DNA from: Ophiosphaerella korrae
Lineage: Eukaryota; Ascomycota; Dothideomycetes; Pleosporales; Phaeosphaeriaceae
Direction of reading: 5' to 3'
Length of the DNA: 38,802 nt
NCBI GenBank assembly: GCA_028456385.1
Contig: JALNQF010000376.1
Location: 1 to 38,802 of the forward strand
Shown here: in pieces, positions 9,840 to 22,219 of the stretch
Layout: the number at the start of each line of letters is the position of its first letter
Numbering within the stretch: the first letter of the stretch is position 1
Translations under genes and position numbers: made by a program
The notes under the pieces: generated by a model
What the model was told of the DNA's origin: nothing
The model's input: only the letters and a program-made list of their open reading frames with translations
Databases searched by the model: none

Positions 9840-12800
9840 TATAAGTAGCGCATAGTCTAGCTAATATAATAGTAGAAAGTTTAACTAAAATAAGTAAAGC
9901 CCCTAGAAGTAGCCCTAAATTAGATAGTACTACATAGGAAATAATTAAAGGTCGTCTTAACTAATTAATTAATAATAAAGAAGATATAAAAATAGTAATT
10001 AATACCCTAGAAATACAAAACAAAGAGCTTTAAGACTATACTAAGTAAAATAAAGTATAGATTAAGGCTATTATCTAAGGATAAAACTAGATAGAACTAA
10101 TTACCTAAAGACTAGAGATAAGTATAATAAAGAAACTACTAAAGATACCTGTACTTAAGAAGTTTAATAGAATAAGGGAAAAACTAAGACCTTTTATTGT
10201 ATTAGTACAACTCTAAATAGATATACAAGCACTACACTTTAATATAGAAAAGAAAAAGGTAATATATATTAGATTATACCTTAAAGAAGACGCAATAAGA
10301 TAGTATAAACCTTACTAGATAGATTATACGATATATTCTCTAATAACCTAGAAGGATAAAACTAGAGCTATTTTTAGAAGTTATAAATACTTTACTAAAT
10401 AAATAAGAGTAGTATTTAGGGATATAGATATTACCTAATAAGTAGAAGAATAGCTAGAAAAGCTTACACAAAGTTAGAGTATTCTAAAGTACGTATTATA
10501 GTTTAAATAACTATTACAAAATATAGAATAGAATAAATTAGCTTTAATGTTACAGTTTAAACAAGGACTAAACTCTAAGATCTAATACAAGATAATCTAT
10601 ATAGAAAAACCAAGGATACTAGAAGCCCTAAAGTAATAGGCAATATAAATTAACAATAATCTTTAATAATAGAAGAAGAATAAATATAGAGGTTACACCT
10701 AGAATTATAACAAAGGAGACCCTATAGTCCTTAACGCTAACAAGAATAGAAAGAAAAAGAAAAATAAAGACTTTACGTACTTTAACTATAGTAAACTAGG
10801 CTACTACGTAAAAGACTACTAATTAAAAAAGAAAAAGGATATAGTATATTATAAATACAAGAAACTAAGATACTTTATAAAAGACTATAAGAGTAAGGAC
10901 CTAAAGAAAGAAACTTAGTTAAAGATAACTAAAAAGAAGAAAGAAGTACTACAAGTATAGGCTAAACCTTAAGAGAAAGTAGCTAAGAGTAAAGAAGCAT
11001 AATATATAATACTCTACTAAACCTTTTATTATAATAACAACTACTATATATATCTTTCTAGTAAGTAAAGAGTAAAATACTTCTTATAATAGAGATATAG
11101 AGTAGCTACAACAAAAGAAAGAATAAAAGCTTAGCTAGAAAAAATAGCCTAAGTAATAGAACTACTAATAAAAGACTTAGAAGGGAAAAAGCCCCTAGTA
11201 CTATTAATCTAAGCTAAAGGACTAGCACTAGATAAAGAGACTACTATAACTACTTCTAAAGGACTATAAAGAAGTAAGAGATAGGTTAGTATAAGAGGTA
11301 TAGAATATACCTAGCTAATAATATATAGCTATAATAGCTGTATAATAATAGATATAGAGGAATAAAATAAAGACTAGAAATTCGTTTAGATATACTTAAT
11401 AGTTATAAGTATAGAGAAAGCGTATAAAGACTAGAAAGAATATAATCCTAAAGAAATAAAGTTTATACTATTTTAAGAATAGATAAAGCAACATATAGTT
11501 ATAGTAGGAAGAATACCTATACCTAGAGAGTAGTAATACCTTATAAGAAAAACGTAATAGATTAACAAAGCCTATATACTAAAAGTACTAGTAGTATACT
11601 ATATCTTAATAATAGATATACCTAGCAAAAGTAAATACTAAGAAGGGGATAACAAGATAATAAATCTAGAACACCTAGTACACTTTAAAGTATTATAAAT
11701 ATTATACCTAAATAAGAATTACATTATATATAAGAACCCTAAGATAAATAATAACGTATAGCCTATAAGAAGAAGAGGTTATAATTATATAAGAGTAATT
11801 CTAGTAGAAAATATCTAAGGATAAGAAATAATCCTAGAAGATAGATACGTAGTAGTAAGACCTAGCCTAAAACTATCTAAGAAATACGTCTAAAGAAGAC
11901 TATAGTACAAATATATATATAATAAATATCTAAAATACAAAGAATATAAACTTAAGGTAGGCCTATAGCCTTAGAAAGATAGATAATTTACTAAGTTACT
12001 AAAGTAAGAAAAGCTAGAAAGTATAAGAGGCCTATATATTACAAAAATAAGTATATACTAAAGAAAGAAAGTATAATTAATAATTAATAGTAGAGCTACA
12101 AGAAACTTTATATTAAAGAAGTTTATAGAGATATAAAGAATAAAGTATATAATAAAGAAATACTCTTAATAACTAAGTATAATTAAAAGAAAACTATTCT
12201 AGGAGCCTATACAATTCGAGATAGTACCTTTAACATTAAGGTTAGAAGAACTAGAAATTAAGAATATAGTTATAGATATAACAATAATTAATAACGAGTA
12301 AAATATAATACTAGGTATACTATAGTTATAAATAACTAACCTAAGAATTAATTAGAGAATAGGAGAAATTAACTATCTTAGACAAGATATATTAAGAGCC
12401 AACATAAGCACACATAAAAGAGAATTCTTAGAAGAATATAAAGAATAAGAAAAATAGCTTATTAAGCTAAAAGACTACTTTCTAGAATATTAACTATAGG
12501 ACTTAGCGATAGAATTAGAAGAAGGTAAAAACTTAAGATAGAGCCTAGTCTACTAAAAAATAGAAGAAGAATCTAAAATTAAGTAAACGTTTATCTAAAA
12601 CGTAATAAAGAAAGGATAGATAAAAGAATCTAAATCTTTAGTAGCGCATAGACTAATATTTATAGATAAAAAAAGGATAAGTAACAAAAGACTCTACGTA
12701 GATTTTAGGAAAACTAATACAATTACTAATAAGAATTAATACCTACTACTATAAATAGATAGAATATAGGATAGACTACAAAGAGCAAGAATCTTTACAA

Positions 12801-15340
12801 AACTAGATATTTAGAACGCCTATTACTAGATTAGAATTAAGAAAGGTAATAAGTAGAAAATAGCGTTTAGAATATAGTATAGACTGTATAAATACTTAGT
12901 TATATTATTTAGCTTAATAAACGAACTAGTAGTATTCTAAAAAAGAATTAATATAGTACTAAGAGAGTACTTAGACGTATTTATATTTACGTACCTAAAT
13001 AATATCTTTATATTTTTAGAAATAGAGGAAGAACACGTACAATATATATATAAGGTACTAGAGAAACTAGTAAAAAATAAATTATTTCTTAAGATAAGAA
13101 AATGCGAGTTCTATATAAAAGAAATAGACTTCTTAAGATTTATTATTAAACTAGGAAAAATTAAGATTAACCTAGAAAAGATTAAATTAATTAATAAATA
13201 GCTACAACTAAGAAACTTAAAAGAAGTATAATAGTTTTATAGACTAGCTAACTTTTGTAAAAAGTTAATAGTAAGATAGTCTAAAGATATAGAACTAATA
13301 ATAAAACTTATAAAGAAAGATACGCTATTTAAATAGATAAAAGAATACGACAAGGTATTTAAAAAGATTAAGAAGAAGTTTATAGAAAACCTAGTTATTA
13401 GAATATATAACCTAGACCTACTAGTAATAGTAAAAATAGATACATCTAATTTAGTCTATAGAATAGCACTAATACAAGAAGATCTAGAGACTAAGAAAGA
13501 ACACTTAGTTAAATACTTCTCTAAAAAGATAAAAATAGTAGAACTTAATTACCTAATCTATAATAAGGAGATACTAGTAATCTACAAAGTATTTAAATAA
13601 TAGAGAGTATACCTACAAAGAGTAAAATATTAGATAAAAGTTTATATAGACTATAAGAATCGTATAAGATTTATAATAAATAAAAAGTTATTATAACGCT
13701 ATACAAGATAGTAGGAATTCCTATTAACTTTTAATATAGAAATTATATATACAAAAGAGAAAGATAATTAGTTTATAGATACCTTTAGTAGAAGACTAGA
13801 CTTATAAGAAGAAGTAAATACTATAGGTATAGTCCTAGTTAAGAACAAAAAAAGACACTTAGTCCTAAATATACCTAAAATAGCTACAATACTTAAAAGA
13901 ACGAGTAGTAAGCTAGACAAATAGATTTAGAAAACAACGTAAGAAGTATCTAAAGAAATAGAAAAACTAGAAATCTATAAAGGATTTATATAAGCCTATA
14001 GAAGAATATATATTCTAAGTAAGATCTAAAGAGAATTTATACAACAATTCTATAAACTACTAGTATATAGTTACTAAGGAATCGAGAAAATATTAGATAG
14101 ACTACTACGAGACTATTATATTCTAAAAGTAAGACAACTAGTAATAGAAGTACTACGAGATTATATAGAATACTATAGAAATAAATACAATAGATACGTA
14201 CTATATAGAATACTATAGCTATTAGAAGTACTAGAATAACTATAGAGAGTTATTATAATAGACTTTATTACGAAGCTACTAAAATCTAGAGACCTAATAT
14301 TAGGAGTTAAATATAATAGAATCCTAATAATAGTAGATAAACTTATAAAGTATATATACTTTAGACTATATAAAGAGAAGAGCAAGACAAAGGTTACTAT
14401 ATACTAGGTTCTAGAAACTATAATCTATTAATATAGACTACTAGATAAAATTATTATAGATAGAGATATATAATTTATATCGAAACTATAGGGAATAATA
14501 ATAGTATAATTAGGAATATATTATACAATATCTATAGTATATTAACTATAGATAAATAGATAATTAGAAAGAATAAATTAGATAGTAGAATAGTATTTAA
14601 GATGCTATCTTAACTACAATTAGAATAATTAGGTATAGTTACTACCTATAGCATAGTTAGTATACAATAGCGCAAAGAATATAGTAATAAGAGTATTACT
14701 CTTTTTTGTAAACTATAGATTTAAACTTAATATATACTAGATATTAAGAAACTAGATATCTTAGTCTCTAAGAAGAGAAAACTTCGCTAATAAACTTAAA
14801 AATATATATAATTAACTAAGATAGGACGCAGAATTCCTACATAATTAGATAGCTAAGTACTATAATAAGAAGTATAAAGAAAGACCTTAATTTAAAAAGG
14901 AAGAAAAAGTATAGTTAGTATAAAAGAATATTAAGAGTAAGCGCCTAAGTTTAAAATTAGACTACGTTAAGATAAGACTATACAAAATTAAGAAAGAAGT
15001 TACACTAGTTACGTTTAGACTAAAGCTACTAAATAAGATAAAGATATACTTAATATTTTACGTAGCCCTACTAAAATAAGCACTATAGAACGTAGAACTA
15101 CTAGTGTATAAAGTAGATATATATAGAGAATAAGAAGAATAAGAAGTTAAGAAAATCTTATAGTACTAGTTCTATAATAGAAGAAACTACTACTTAGTAG
15201 AGTAGATAGGTATAGATAAAAAAGGATAACTATAAGAGAAAATATAAGAACTAGAGGATAATCTTAATTACCCTAAGAAATTAGAGTAGTTCTAAAATTA
15301 AAACCCTCTAGAACGCCTAGTAGTAAACTAAGAGAACTAA
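9840..15340 (+). pseudogene. gag-pol: Element B gag-pol polyprotein, RIP-inactivated but near full length
   Basis: One frame of about 1,830 codons covers the whole set. Gag has two zinc knuckles (10778-10819 and 10847-10888; Cys and His read as Tyr). The protease site is at 12086-12097 (NSRA for DSGA). RT lies at about 12700-13280, with the catalytic motif now YLNN at 12992-13003, and RNase H at about 13420-13770. The integrase has a zinc-binding N-terminus (about 14020-14190) and a core (about 14240-14640) with the IIDRDIQF block. A C-terminal chromodomain lies at about 15140-15290 (NYYLVEQIG, then NLNYPKKLE). Stops are TAA and TAG at positions where A, G or H have Gln or Trp equivalents. 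No start codon can be assigned. The length is normal for a Gypsy chromovirus. The small minus-strand ORF at 14173-14385 is only the shadow of the integrase. Confidence 0.92.
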
Positions 15341-15962
15341 TATTACTAATAATAGATAGAGAGATAATAGAGACGTCTAGCGTAGGACCTACTACAGCAA
15401 TATTAAACGCCTTATCTAAGTCTAGCTTAACTTCTAGAGCTACTAACTACTTAGCTAATTTCTTATTATTTAAGGCCTTTATCTTATAAAGACGAGAGAG
15501 ATAAGCTTAATTCTCTACTAGCTTACTCTACGCAAGCTCCTAGATACGCTTACGCTTAGCTTTAGCCTCTATAATTTAAGATAGTAATTTCTCTTAAGTC
15601 TAGTTAATAGCTTTCCCTATTATTATTAAGCCTAGACGCAAGAATAAGTATAATAAGCTTATACTTAGAAAGAGAAATACTAGATACGTTATAAGAGCTA
15701 CGTATATTCGTATAAATATACGCCTTATAAGCCCTACTATTGTTTGTAGAAATAATATAAAGAAAAGACTTAGGGTTTAACTTAAGAGAAGCGTAATAAG
15801 AGTAAGGAAATATTTTAATACTATTACGTAATATACAATTAGTAAGAAGGTAGTAATAACGTATAGATAAAATAGGTATAAAAGAGGATAAAGAACTCTA
15901 TATTAACAAAGAAACTAGACTAATAACTCTAGCCCTAGGGTAGAGAAACTAGGACCTACCTT
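15341..15962. other. Conserved extra region between chromodomain and 3' LTR in element B
   Basis: About 620 bp with no similarity to pol that I recognise. The same block is at 17965-18579 in A and, more diverged, at about 29571-30164 in H (H is on the other strand). Both strands can be read: a sense frame rich in Arg and Leu, and an antisense frame with a Lys/Glu-rich helical segment (containing KAKRKRIQEL and YKIKALNNKKLAK). No open frame survives intact. It could be a third gene, an antisense ORF as reported in some plant Gypsy elements, or a conserved 3' untranslated region. I cannot decide. Confidence 0.6.
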
Positions 15963-15975
15963 AAGAAAGAAATAG
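15963..15975 (+). other. Polypurine tract of element B
   Basis: 'aagaaagaaatag' directly precedes the 3' LTR. This is the expected place for the plus-strand primer of reverse transcription. One T interrupts it. Confidence 0.7.
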
Positions 15976-16405
15976 TATTACAAGTATAATAGAAGGAATT
16001 AAGATAGAACTAATTAGTCCTAATCTAGACGCTAACAAAGTATAGGACGAGTAGAGTAACAACCTTAATTAGGAAGCTATATATAATTAGGACACCTAGG
16101 TTAATCTATAATCTATATACTCTTAGCATTAATAGATTATAGATTAAGACAATCTACAATCTACTAATCTTAGTAACTATAGATTATAGATTACGACGAG
16201 TATATAATTAGTAAGATATATATTATTAAGATAGTATTAGTAATCTAATCCTTTAACTATAGAACGCTAATACAAGACAGTTGCAAAATATCTTCTATTA
16301 TTTATAGTTATTATAGATTATAACCTAAGCTTTTACTATTAACTCTTAATTTACTAATAACCCTTAGGTACTAAGAAGTTAACCTTAGTAATTACCTACA
16401 TAACA
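15976..16405 (+). repeat. Element B 3' LTR
   Basis: 430 bp, the same length as the 5' LTR. Begins TATTACAAG (original TGTTA) and ends ACATAACA, keeping the terminal CA. Followed at once by the second CCTTT. Confidence 0.93.
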
Positions 16406-16410
16406 CCTTT

Positions 16411-17964
16411 AGTAAAAGACTAGACTTATAAAAAGAAGTAAACGCTACTAGTATAGTTCTAGTTAAGAACAAAGAAAGATATTTAGTCTTAAATATACCT
16501 AAAATAGCTATAATACTTAAAAAAATAAATAATAAGTTAAATAAATAGATTTAGAAAACAACGTAAGAAGTATCTAAAAAAATAGAGAAACTAGAAATCT
16601 AAAAAGGATTTGTATAAGCTTATAGAAGAATATATATTCTAAGTAAGATTTAGAGAGAATTTATATAACAATTCTATAAATTACTAGTATATAGTTACTA
16701 AGGAATTAAGAAAATACTAGATAGACTACTATAAGACTACTATATTCTAAAAGTAAGATAACTAGTAATAGAAGTACTATAAGATTGTATAGAGTACTAT
16801 AGAAATAAATATAATAGATACGTACTATATAAAATATTATAACTAGTAGAAGTACTAAAATAACTATAGAGAGTTATTACAATAGACTTTATTACAAAAC
16901 TACTAAAGTCTAAGAACTTAATATTAGGAGTTAACTATAATAAAATCTTAACTATAGTAAATAAACTAACAAAGTATATATACTTCTAACTATATAAAGA
17001 AAAGAGTAAGATAAAGGTTACTATATACTAAGTCTTAAGAATAGTAATTAGTTAATATAGACTACTAGATAAGATTATTATAGATAGAGATATACAATTT
17101 ATATTAAAACTATAGGGAATAATTTTAGCGTAATTAGGAATATAATACGTAATATCTATAGTATATTAACTATAAATAGATAGATAATTAGAACAAATAA
17201 ATTAGATAGTAGAATAATACTTAAGATACTACCTTAACTATAATTAGAACAATTAGGTATAGTTACTACTTATAGTATAGCTAGTATATAATAGCGTAAA
17301 GAATATAGTAATAAGAATATTGCCCTTCTTTGCGAACTACGGATTCGAGCCTAATATATACTAGATACTAAGGAATTAGATATCTTAGTTTTTAAGAAAA
17401 GAAAACTTTACTAACAAACTTAAAGATATATATAACTAACTAAGATAAGATATAGAATTCCTATATAACTATATAGTAAAGTACTATAATAAGAAATATA
17501 AAGAAAGACTCTAATTTAGAAAAAGAGAAAAAGTATAGTTAGTATAAAAAAATATTAAGAGTAAGTAACTAAGTTTAAAATTAGACTATATTAAGATAAG
17601 ACTATATAAAATTAAGAAAGAAGTTACACTAGTTATATTTAAACTAAAGCTACTAAATAAGATAAAGATATACCTAATATTCTACGTAGCTCTACTAGAA
17701 CAAGTACTATAGAATATAGAACTACTAGTGTATAAAGTAGATACGTATAGAGAATAAGAAGAATAAGAAGTTAAAGAAATCCTAAAGCACTAGTTCTATA
17801 ATAGAAGAAACTACTACTTAGTAGAATAGATAGGTAAGGACAAAAAAGGACAACTATAGGAAAAAATATAGGAACTAGAGGATAACCTTAATTACCCTAA
17901 GAAACTAGAGAACTTCTAAAATTAAAACCCTCTAGAACGCCTAGTAGTAAACTAAGAGAACTAA
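16411..17964 (+). pseudogene. pol: Element A pol, 3' part (integrase and chromodomain)
   Basis: This continues the frame broken at 9377. It starts in the RNase H to integrase linker (SKRLDL) and runs through the integrase zinc-binding segment (about 16640-16790), the catalytic core (about 16870-17230; first Asp in ITIDFI, then IIIDRDIQF, then the Glu-containing IVEQYLRYY block) and the C-terminal domain. It ends with a chromodomain-like segment at about 17770-17920 (NYYLVEQIG, NLNYPKKLE). It aligns codon for codon with 13785-15340 of B. Gln and Trp codons have become stops throughout. Confidence 0.9.
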
Positions 17965-18579
17965 CATTACTAATAATAGATAGAAAGACAATAAGAACGT
18001 CTAATATAAGATCTACTACAATAAATACCTTATCTAAGTCTAACTTAGCTTCTAGAGCTACTAACTATTTAGCTAATTTCTTATTATTTAAGGCCTTTAT
18101 CTTATAAAGACAAGAGAAATAAGCTTAATTCTCTACTAGCTTACTCTATATAAGCTCTTAGATTTACTTATACTTAGCTTTAGCCTCTATAATTTAAGAT
18201 AGTAATTTCTCTTAAGTCTAGTTAATAGCTTTCCCTATTATTACTAAGCCTAGACGCAAGAATAAGTATAATAAACGTATACTTAGAAAGAGAGACACTA
18301 GATATATTATAAGAACTACGTATATTTATATAAATATACGCCTTATAAGCCCTACTATTATTTGTAGAAATAATATAAAGAAGAGACTTAGAGTTTAATT
18401 TAGGAAAAGTATAATAAAAACAAGGAAATATTTTAATACTACTACGCAACACGCAATTAGTAAGAAGATAGTAATAACGTATAGATAAAATAGGTATAAG
18501 AGAGGATAAAGAACTTTATATTAATAAAGAAACTAGATTAATAACTTTAGCTCTAAGATAGATAAACTAGGACCTATCT
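17965..18579. other. Conserved extra region of element A (homologue of 15341-15962)
   Basis: Close copy of the B region, lying between the chromodomain and the 3' LTR. On the minus strand 18222-18452 is open for 76 codons, beginning at GTG rather than ATG. It is one of the longest stop-free runs in the window, unusual in sequence where RIP creates a stop every few codons. The open run is Ser/Tyr/Asn-rich and resembles no family I know. The frame next to it carries the Lys/Glu-rich segment described for B. Confidence 0.55.
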
Positions 18580-18593
18580 AGAGAGGAAGAGAG
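18580..18593 (+). other. Polypurine tract of element A
   Basis: 'agagaggaagagag', 14 purines in a row, immediately before the 3' LTR. A clean plus-strand primer site. Confidence 0.85.
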
Positions 18594-19020
18594 TATTACA
18601 GGTATAATAGAAGAAATTAAGATAGAGCTAATTAGTTCTAACTTAGACGCTAATAAAGTATAAGATAAGTAAAGTAATAACTTTAATTAAGAGACTATAT
18701 ATAACTAGGATACCTAGAGTAATCTATAATCTATAGACTCTTAGTACCTATAGATTATAGATTAGGATAATCTACGATCTATTAGTCTTAGTAACTATAG
18801 ATTATAGATTACGACAAGTATATAGCTAATAGGATGTATATTATTAGGATAGTATTAGTAATTTAATCCTTTAACTATAGAACGCTAATATAAGATAGTT
18901 ATAAAATATCTTCTATTGTTTATAGTTATTATAGATTACTTTACGAGCTTTTACTATTAACTCTTAATCTACTAACCCCTAATAGAAGTACCTATAGTTA
19001 ACGATAGGCAGCCTATTATA
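18594..19020 (+). repeat. Element A 3' LTR
   Basis: 427 bp. Begins TATTACAGG and ends CCTATTATA; it keeps the 17-bp inverted repeat at about 18720-18764. Followed by the AATAA target-site copy at 19021-19025. Confidence 0.92.
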
Positions 19021-19025
19021 AATAA

Positions 19026-21089
19026 AGAGAAAGTAGTACTTTTTCTTAGAAATCTTTTTCTTAAATAAAAAAGAATATAACTTAACTATAGATTATAAAT
19101 ATAGCATTAGAGATATACTTCTATTACCTAAGTATAGTTAGATATAACTAAAGAATTTATAAAGGCTTTAAAAAAAATATAAGTAAAACTATACTTACTA
19201 AGAGTACTTAAAACTAATATAATTAACTTAGAATATAATATATATATCTATACTATACTTATAGTATAAAAGTTATATATTCTAAATACTTTATTAGAAT
19301 ACTCTAACGTATTTAATAATATTACTATATATATACTACTTTACTTAAAGAACTTTAATTATATAATCTTATTAATAAAGAAAAAAAAACCTTTTTATAA
19401 GCTACTCTATAATCTCTTTATATATAAGCTTAAAGTATTTTATATATATATAGAGAATATACTCTATAAAAGCTAAATACGTTATAGTAATAGTTTAGTA
19501 AAAGTACTTTACTTTTTTATTCTAAAGAAAGATAGAGCCTTATACTTTTATATTAACTACTATAGCTTAAACTTAGTTATAGTAAAAGATTAGTACTTAC
19601 TTCTACTAATTAAAGAAATACTAAACTACTTATTAGGTATATAATACTATACTACTTTAGATCGTAAAAATACTTACTATAAGATTAGAATTAAATTATA
19701 AGATAAGTAAAAAACTACTTTTAATACTTACTATAAGTATTTTAAATACCTAGTAATACTTTTTAAGTAAACTAATACTTTTACTAGTTTTTAAGTATAT
19801 ATTATTAAAGTACTTAGTAAACTCCTAGATTATATCTATATAGTATACCTTAATAATATACTTATATATACTTATAGTAATAATATTATACTATACTAGC
19901 GTACTATTTACTTTATACTAGTAGTACTAAAAAGAGTAAAACTCTTTATAAACCTAAGGAAATATACTTTTATATTTAATAAAAAATAGTATATATACTA
20001 AATCTAAGTATATTAAAACTATTACGTAATAGCTAGAGCTTATAAGTATTAAAAAACTATAGTTATTTCTAGGTTTTATAGACTTCTACTAAAGATTTAT
20101 TAAAAGATATATTTATAAAATAGCTTCTTTTATAAACTTATTAAAAGAGAAGTATAAATTCTATTAGCTTAGTATAATATAAAAAGCTTTTAAATAACTT
20201 AAAGTATACTTTATAAGTATACTTATTTTATACTACTATAACTTAATACTACTTATTTACTTAAAGATAAATATATTAACTTTTATAATCTCTAAGATTT
20301 TATTCTAGTTTTACTTAGAGAAAAAATAGTATCTAGTTACTTTTACTTTTAAAAAACTATACGAAGTAGAATTAAACTATAAAATATATAATAGTAAACT
20401 TTTTACTATTATTTATAGTTTTAAATAGTAAAGATACTACTTTAAAAGTATATAGTATATAATTTAAGTACTTATAGATAATAATAACTTATACTTAATA
20501 TATACTATATAAAAGCTAAATATATTCTAAATATACTAAACTATATACTTAAGAGCTTTTAATTTTAAAGTAAAATACTAAGCTAGTAAGCTAAATCTTA
20601 TAGATAGCTTTTTAAAGAGATATAACTATAAGTAAAAGAACTTATTACTAGTATACTTATTACTTACTCTCTAAAAGAAATTATAACTAGTAAGCTTAGT
20701 AGCTAGAGTAAAAATAACTAGTAAAGTAAAAGAATTATAACTAAGATAAGCTTAGAAAGTATATATAAGATATATAGTACTAGAAACTATAGTACTAAAA
20801 GAACTTCTACTACTAGCGCTATAGAATATATACTATATATACTATACTTAATAACTAGAAAGTTAGTTAGTAGTAAACTTATATTAGTAAAGTCTAAAGC
20901 TTTTCTAATTACTTTATATAAACTATAGTAAAGAGACGTCTTTATATAAGTATAAGTAAAGAGTTTAATAAAAGTTAAAAGTACTTAATATAGTAGTAAA
21001 GTATAAGTATAGTACTTAGATAATAAAGAAGTCTTAAGATATAAAGATAAAGTATACGTTCTAGAAAAACTTACTATTAAGTAAGAAAT
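19026..21089 (+). pseudogene. pol: Element C pol: protease end, RT, RNase H, cut by solo LTR D
   Basis: This resumes the C frame after element A. The protease C-terminus (VVLFLRNLF) is followed by the pre-RT region with EYSNVF-like sequence near 19300. RT occupies about 19380-20000, with DYRGLN-type and FKYLVILF blocks and the active site read as YLNN at 19846-19857. RNase H spans about 20240-20620, with the VELNYKIYNSKLFTI block. The fragment ends in the linker before the integrase, at target site GAAAT. This family is clearly different from A/B: its RT is closer in wording to the classical fungal Gypsy type. RIP is heavy and almost no CpA remains. Confidence 0.87.
21085..21089. repeat. Target-site duplication GAAAT of solo LTR D (left copy)
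   Basis: Repeated at 21458-21462. Removing D and one copy lets the integrase zinc-binding frame of element C continue without a shift. Confidence 0.9.
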
Positions 21090-21457
21090 TGTTATAAGTG
21101 TAACAAGAGAAATCGAGATAGAACTAATTAGTCTTAACTTAGATACTAATAAAGTATAGGATAAGTAGAGTAATAACCTTAATTAGGAAACTACTTATAA
21201 TTAGGATACGTAGTAGTAATCTATAACGTTCTATAAATAGATTAATATAAGTATATAGTTAGTAGTAATATATATTAATAGAATAGTATTAGTAATTTAA
21301 TACTTTAACTATAGAACGCTAATATAAGATAATTATAAGATATCTTCTATTATTTATAGTTATTATAGATTACTATATAAGCTTTTACTATTAACTTTTA
21401 ATCTACTAGAACCTTAGATACTAGATACCTATAGTTAATAATAGGAAGCCTATAATA
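21090..21457 (+). mobile_element. Solo LTR D of the A/B family, inserted in element C
   Basis: 368 bp from TGTTATAAG to CCTATAATA, flanked by GAAAT on both sides and with no internal element sequence. It is an LTR of the A/B/G/H superfamily left by recombination between the two LTRs of a former full insertion. It has neither the long hairpin of the A/B subtype nor the 54-bp tandem units, which accounts for its shorter length. Confidence 0.92.
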
Positions 21458-21462
21458 GAAAT

Positions 21463-22219
21463 TCTACTCTAGTATTATAACTTATATATAGCTAGCTACT
21501 TTAGTATATATAAAATACTTAAACTAATTATAAGATACTATTACTAGCTATTAATAGAGTAAGATATTTAAGAATATATAAAGACTTATATTATATACTA
21601 ATAAAGTAAAGTACTAAATTATAAGTAATATAGAAAATTATTTCTTTTACTAATCCTAAGTAATATCTTTAAAAAAGTCTCTCTAGACTTTATTATAAGC
21701 TTTTTACTTTTAAAAGATAGCTTAGAGTATATATATAATATAATACTAGTAATAGTAGACTATTTATCTAAGATAGTTATCTATATCTTAGTACTTAAAA
21801 AGTAAAATATATAATAGTTTATAGAAGTATACTTTAATAATATTATTTTAAACTATAAGATATAAAAAAGTATTATATTAGACTAAGAGTTAATCTTTAC
21901 TTTTAAATTTTAGGTAGAAATATACTACTAATTATAAGTAAAGTATAAGCTAAGTATAGCTTTTTACTTATAAACTAATAAGTAAACTAAATAATAAAAT
22001 TAGACTCTAGAATAGTATTTAAGAATCTTTATAATAGAGAATTTAGATAATTAAGTTACTTGACTGAAAAGAGTATAATTTATATATAATAACTTAATTT
22101 ATAAAAGAATAAAGATATATAAAGAAGTTATTTTCTATATCTTTTATTTTTATACTAATATTATAAACTTACTAATATTTAACTACTTTTTTACTTTTAG
22201 TTAGTACTTAGTAAGCTAC
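21463..22219 (+). pseudogene. pol: Element C integrase
   Basis: Continues the C frame after D. The zinc-binding region is at about 21470-21610, with SYFSIYKILKLI and the closing CQQSK-type block (only one Cys remains as TGT). The catalytic core is at about 21655-22060, with VDYLSK, then LDQELIFTFKF at the second Asp, then TNKQTKQ...QTLEQYLR at the Glu block. Past about 22080 the match weakens, and only about 130 bp remain before the LTR, so the integrase C-terminus is short or deleted. No chromodomain is visible. Confidence 0.85.

Larger units (their letters stand above)
9378..16405 (+). mobile_element. Element B: full-length Gypsy chromovirus nested in element A
   Basis: 7,028 bp with two 430-bp LTRs (9378-9807 and 15976-16405), a gag-pol frame, a 3' extra region and a purine tract before the 3' LTR. 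Termini are TGTTA at the left and TAACA at the right, with CCTTT on both sides. It is the innermost and therefore youngest insertion of the nest, and the least RIP-mutated of the large elements: many CpA steps and several Cys, His and Gln codons survive. It is still full of stop codons and cannot encode an active protein. Confidence 0.95.
4966..19020 (+). mobile_element. Element A: Gypsy chromovirus inserted in C and interrupted by B
   Basis: 427-bp LTRs at 4966-5392 and 18594-19020 bound a gag-pol body, with AATAA repeated on both sides. Element B (9378-16405) lies inside, in the RNase H to integrase linker. Without B and one CCTTT copy, A is about 7.02 kb, essentially the same as B (7.03 kb). 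The target is the protease frame of element C. RIP has hit A clearly, but it keeps more CpA and TpG than C or X. Confidence 0.93.

Noticed and set aside
14173..14385. 70-codon minus-strand ORF
   Set aside because: Lies opposite the integrase core of element B, starts at TTG, and has low-complexity Tyr/Ser/Leu composition. It is a shadow of the degraded sense gene.
18222..18452. 76-codon minus-strand ORF as a standalone gene
   Set aside because: It begins at GTG within a run that is homologous, but not equally open, in B and H. I treat it as part of the conserved extra region and not as an intact gene.
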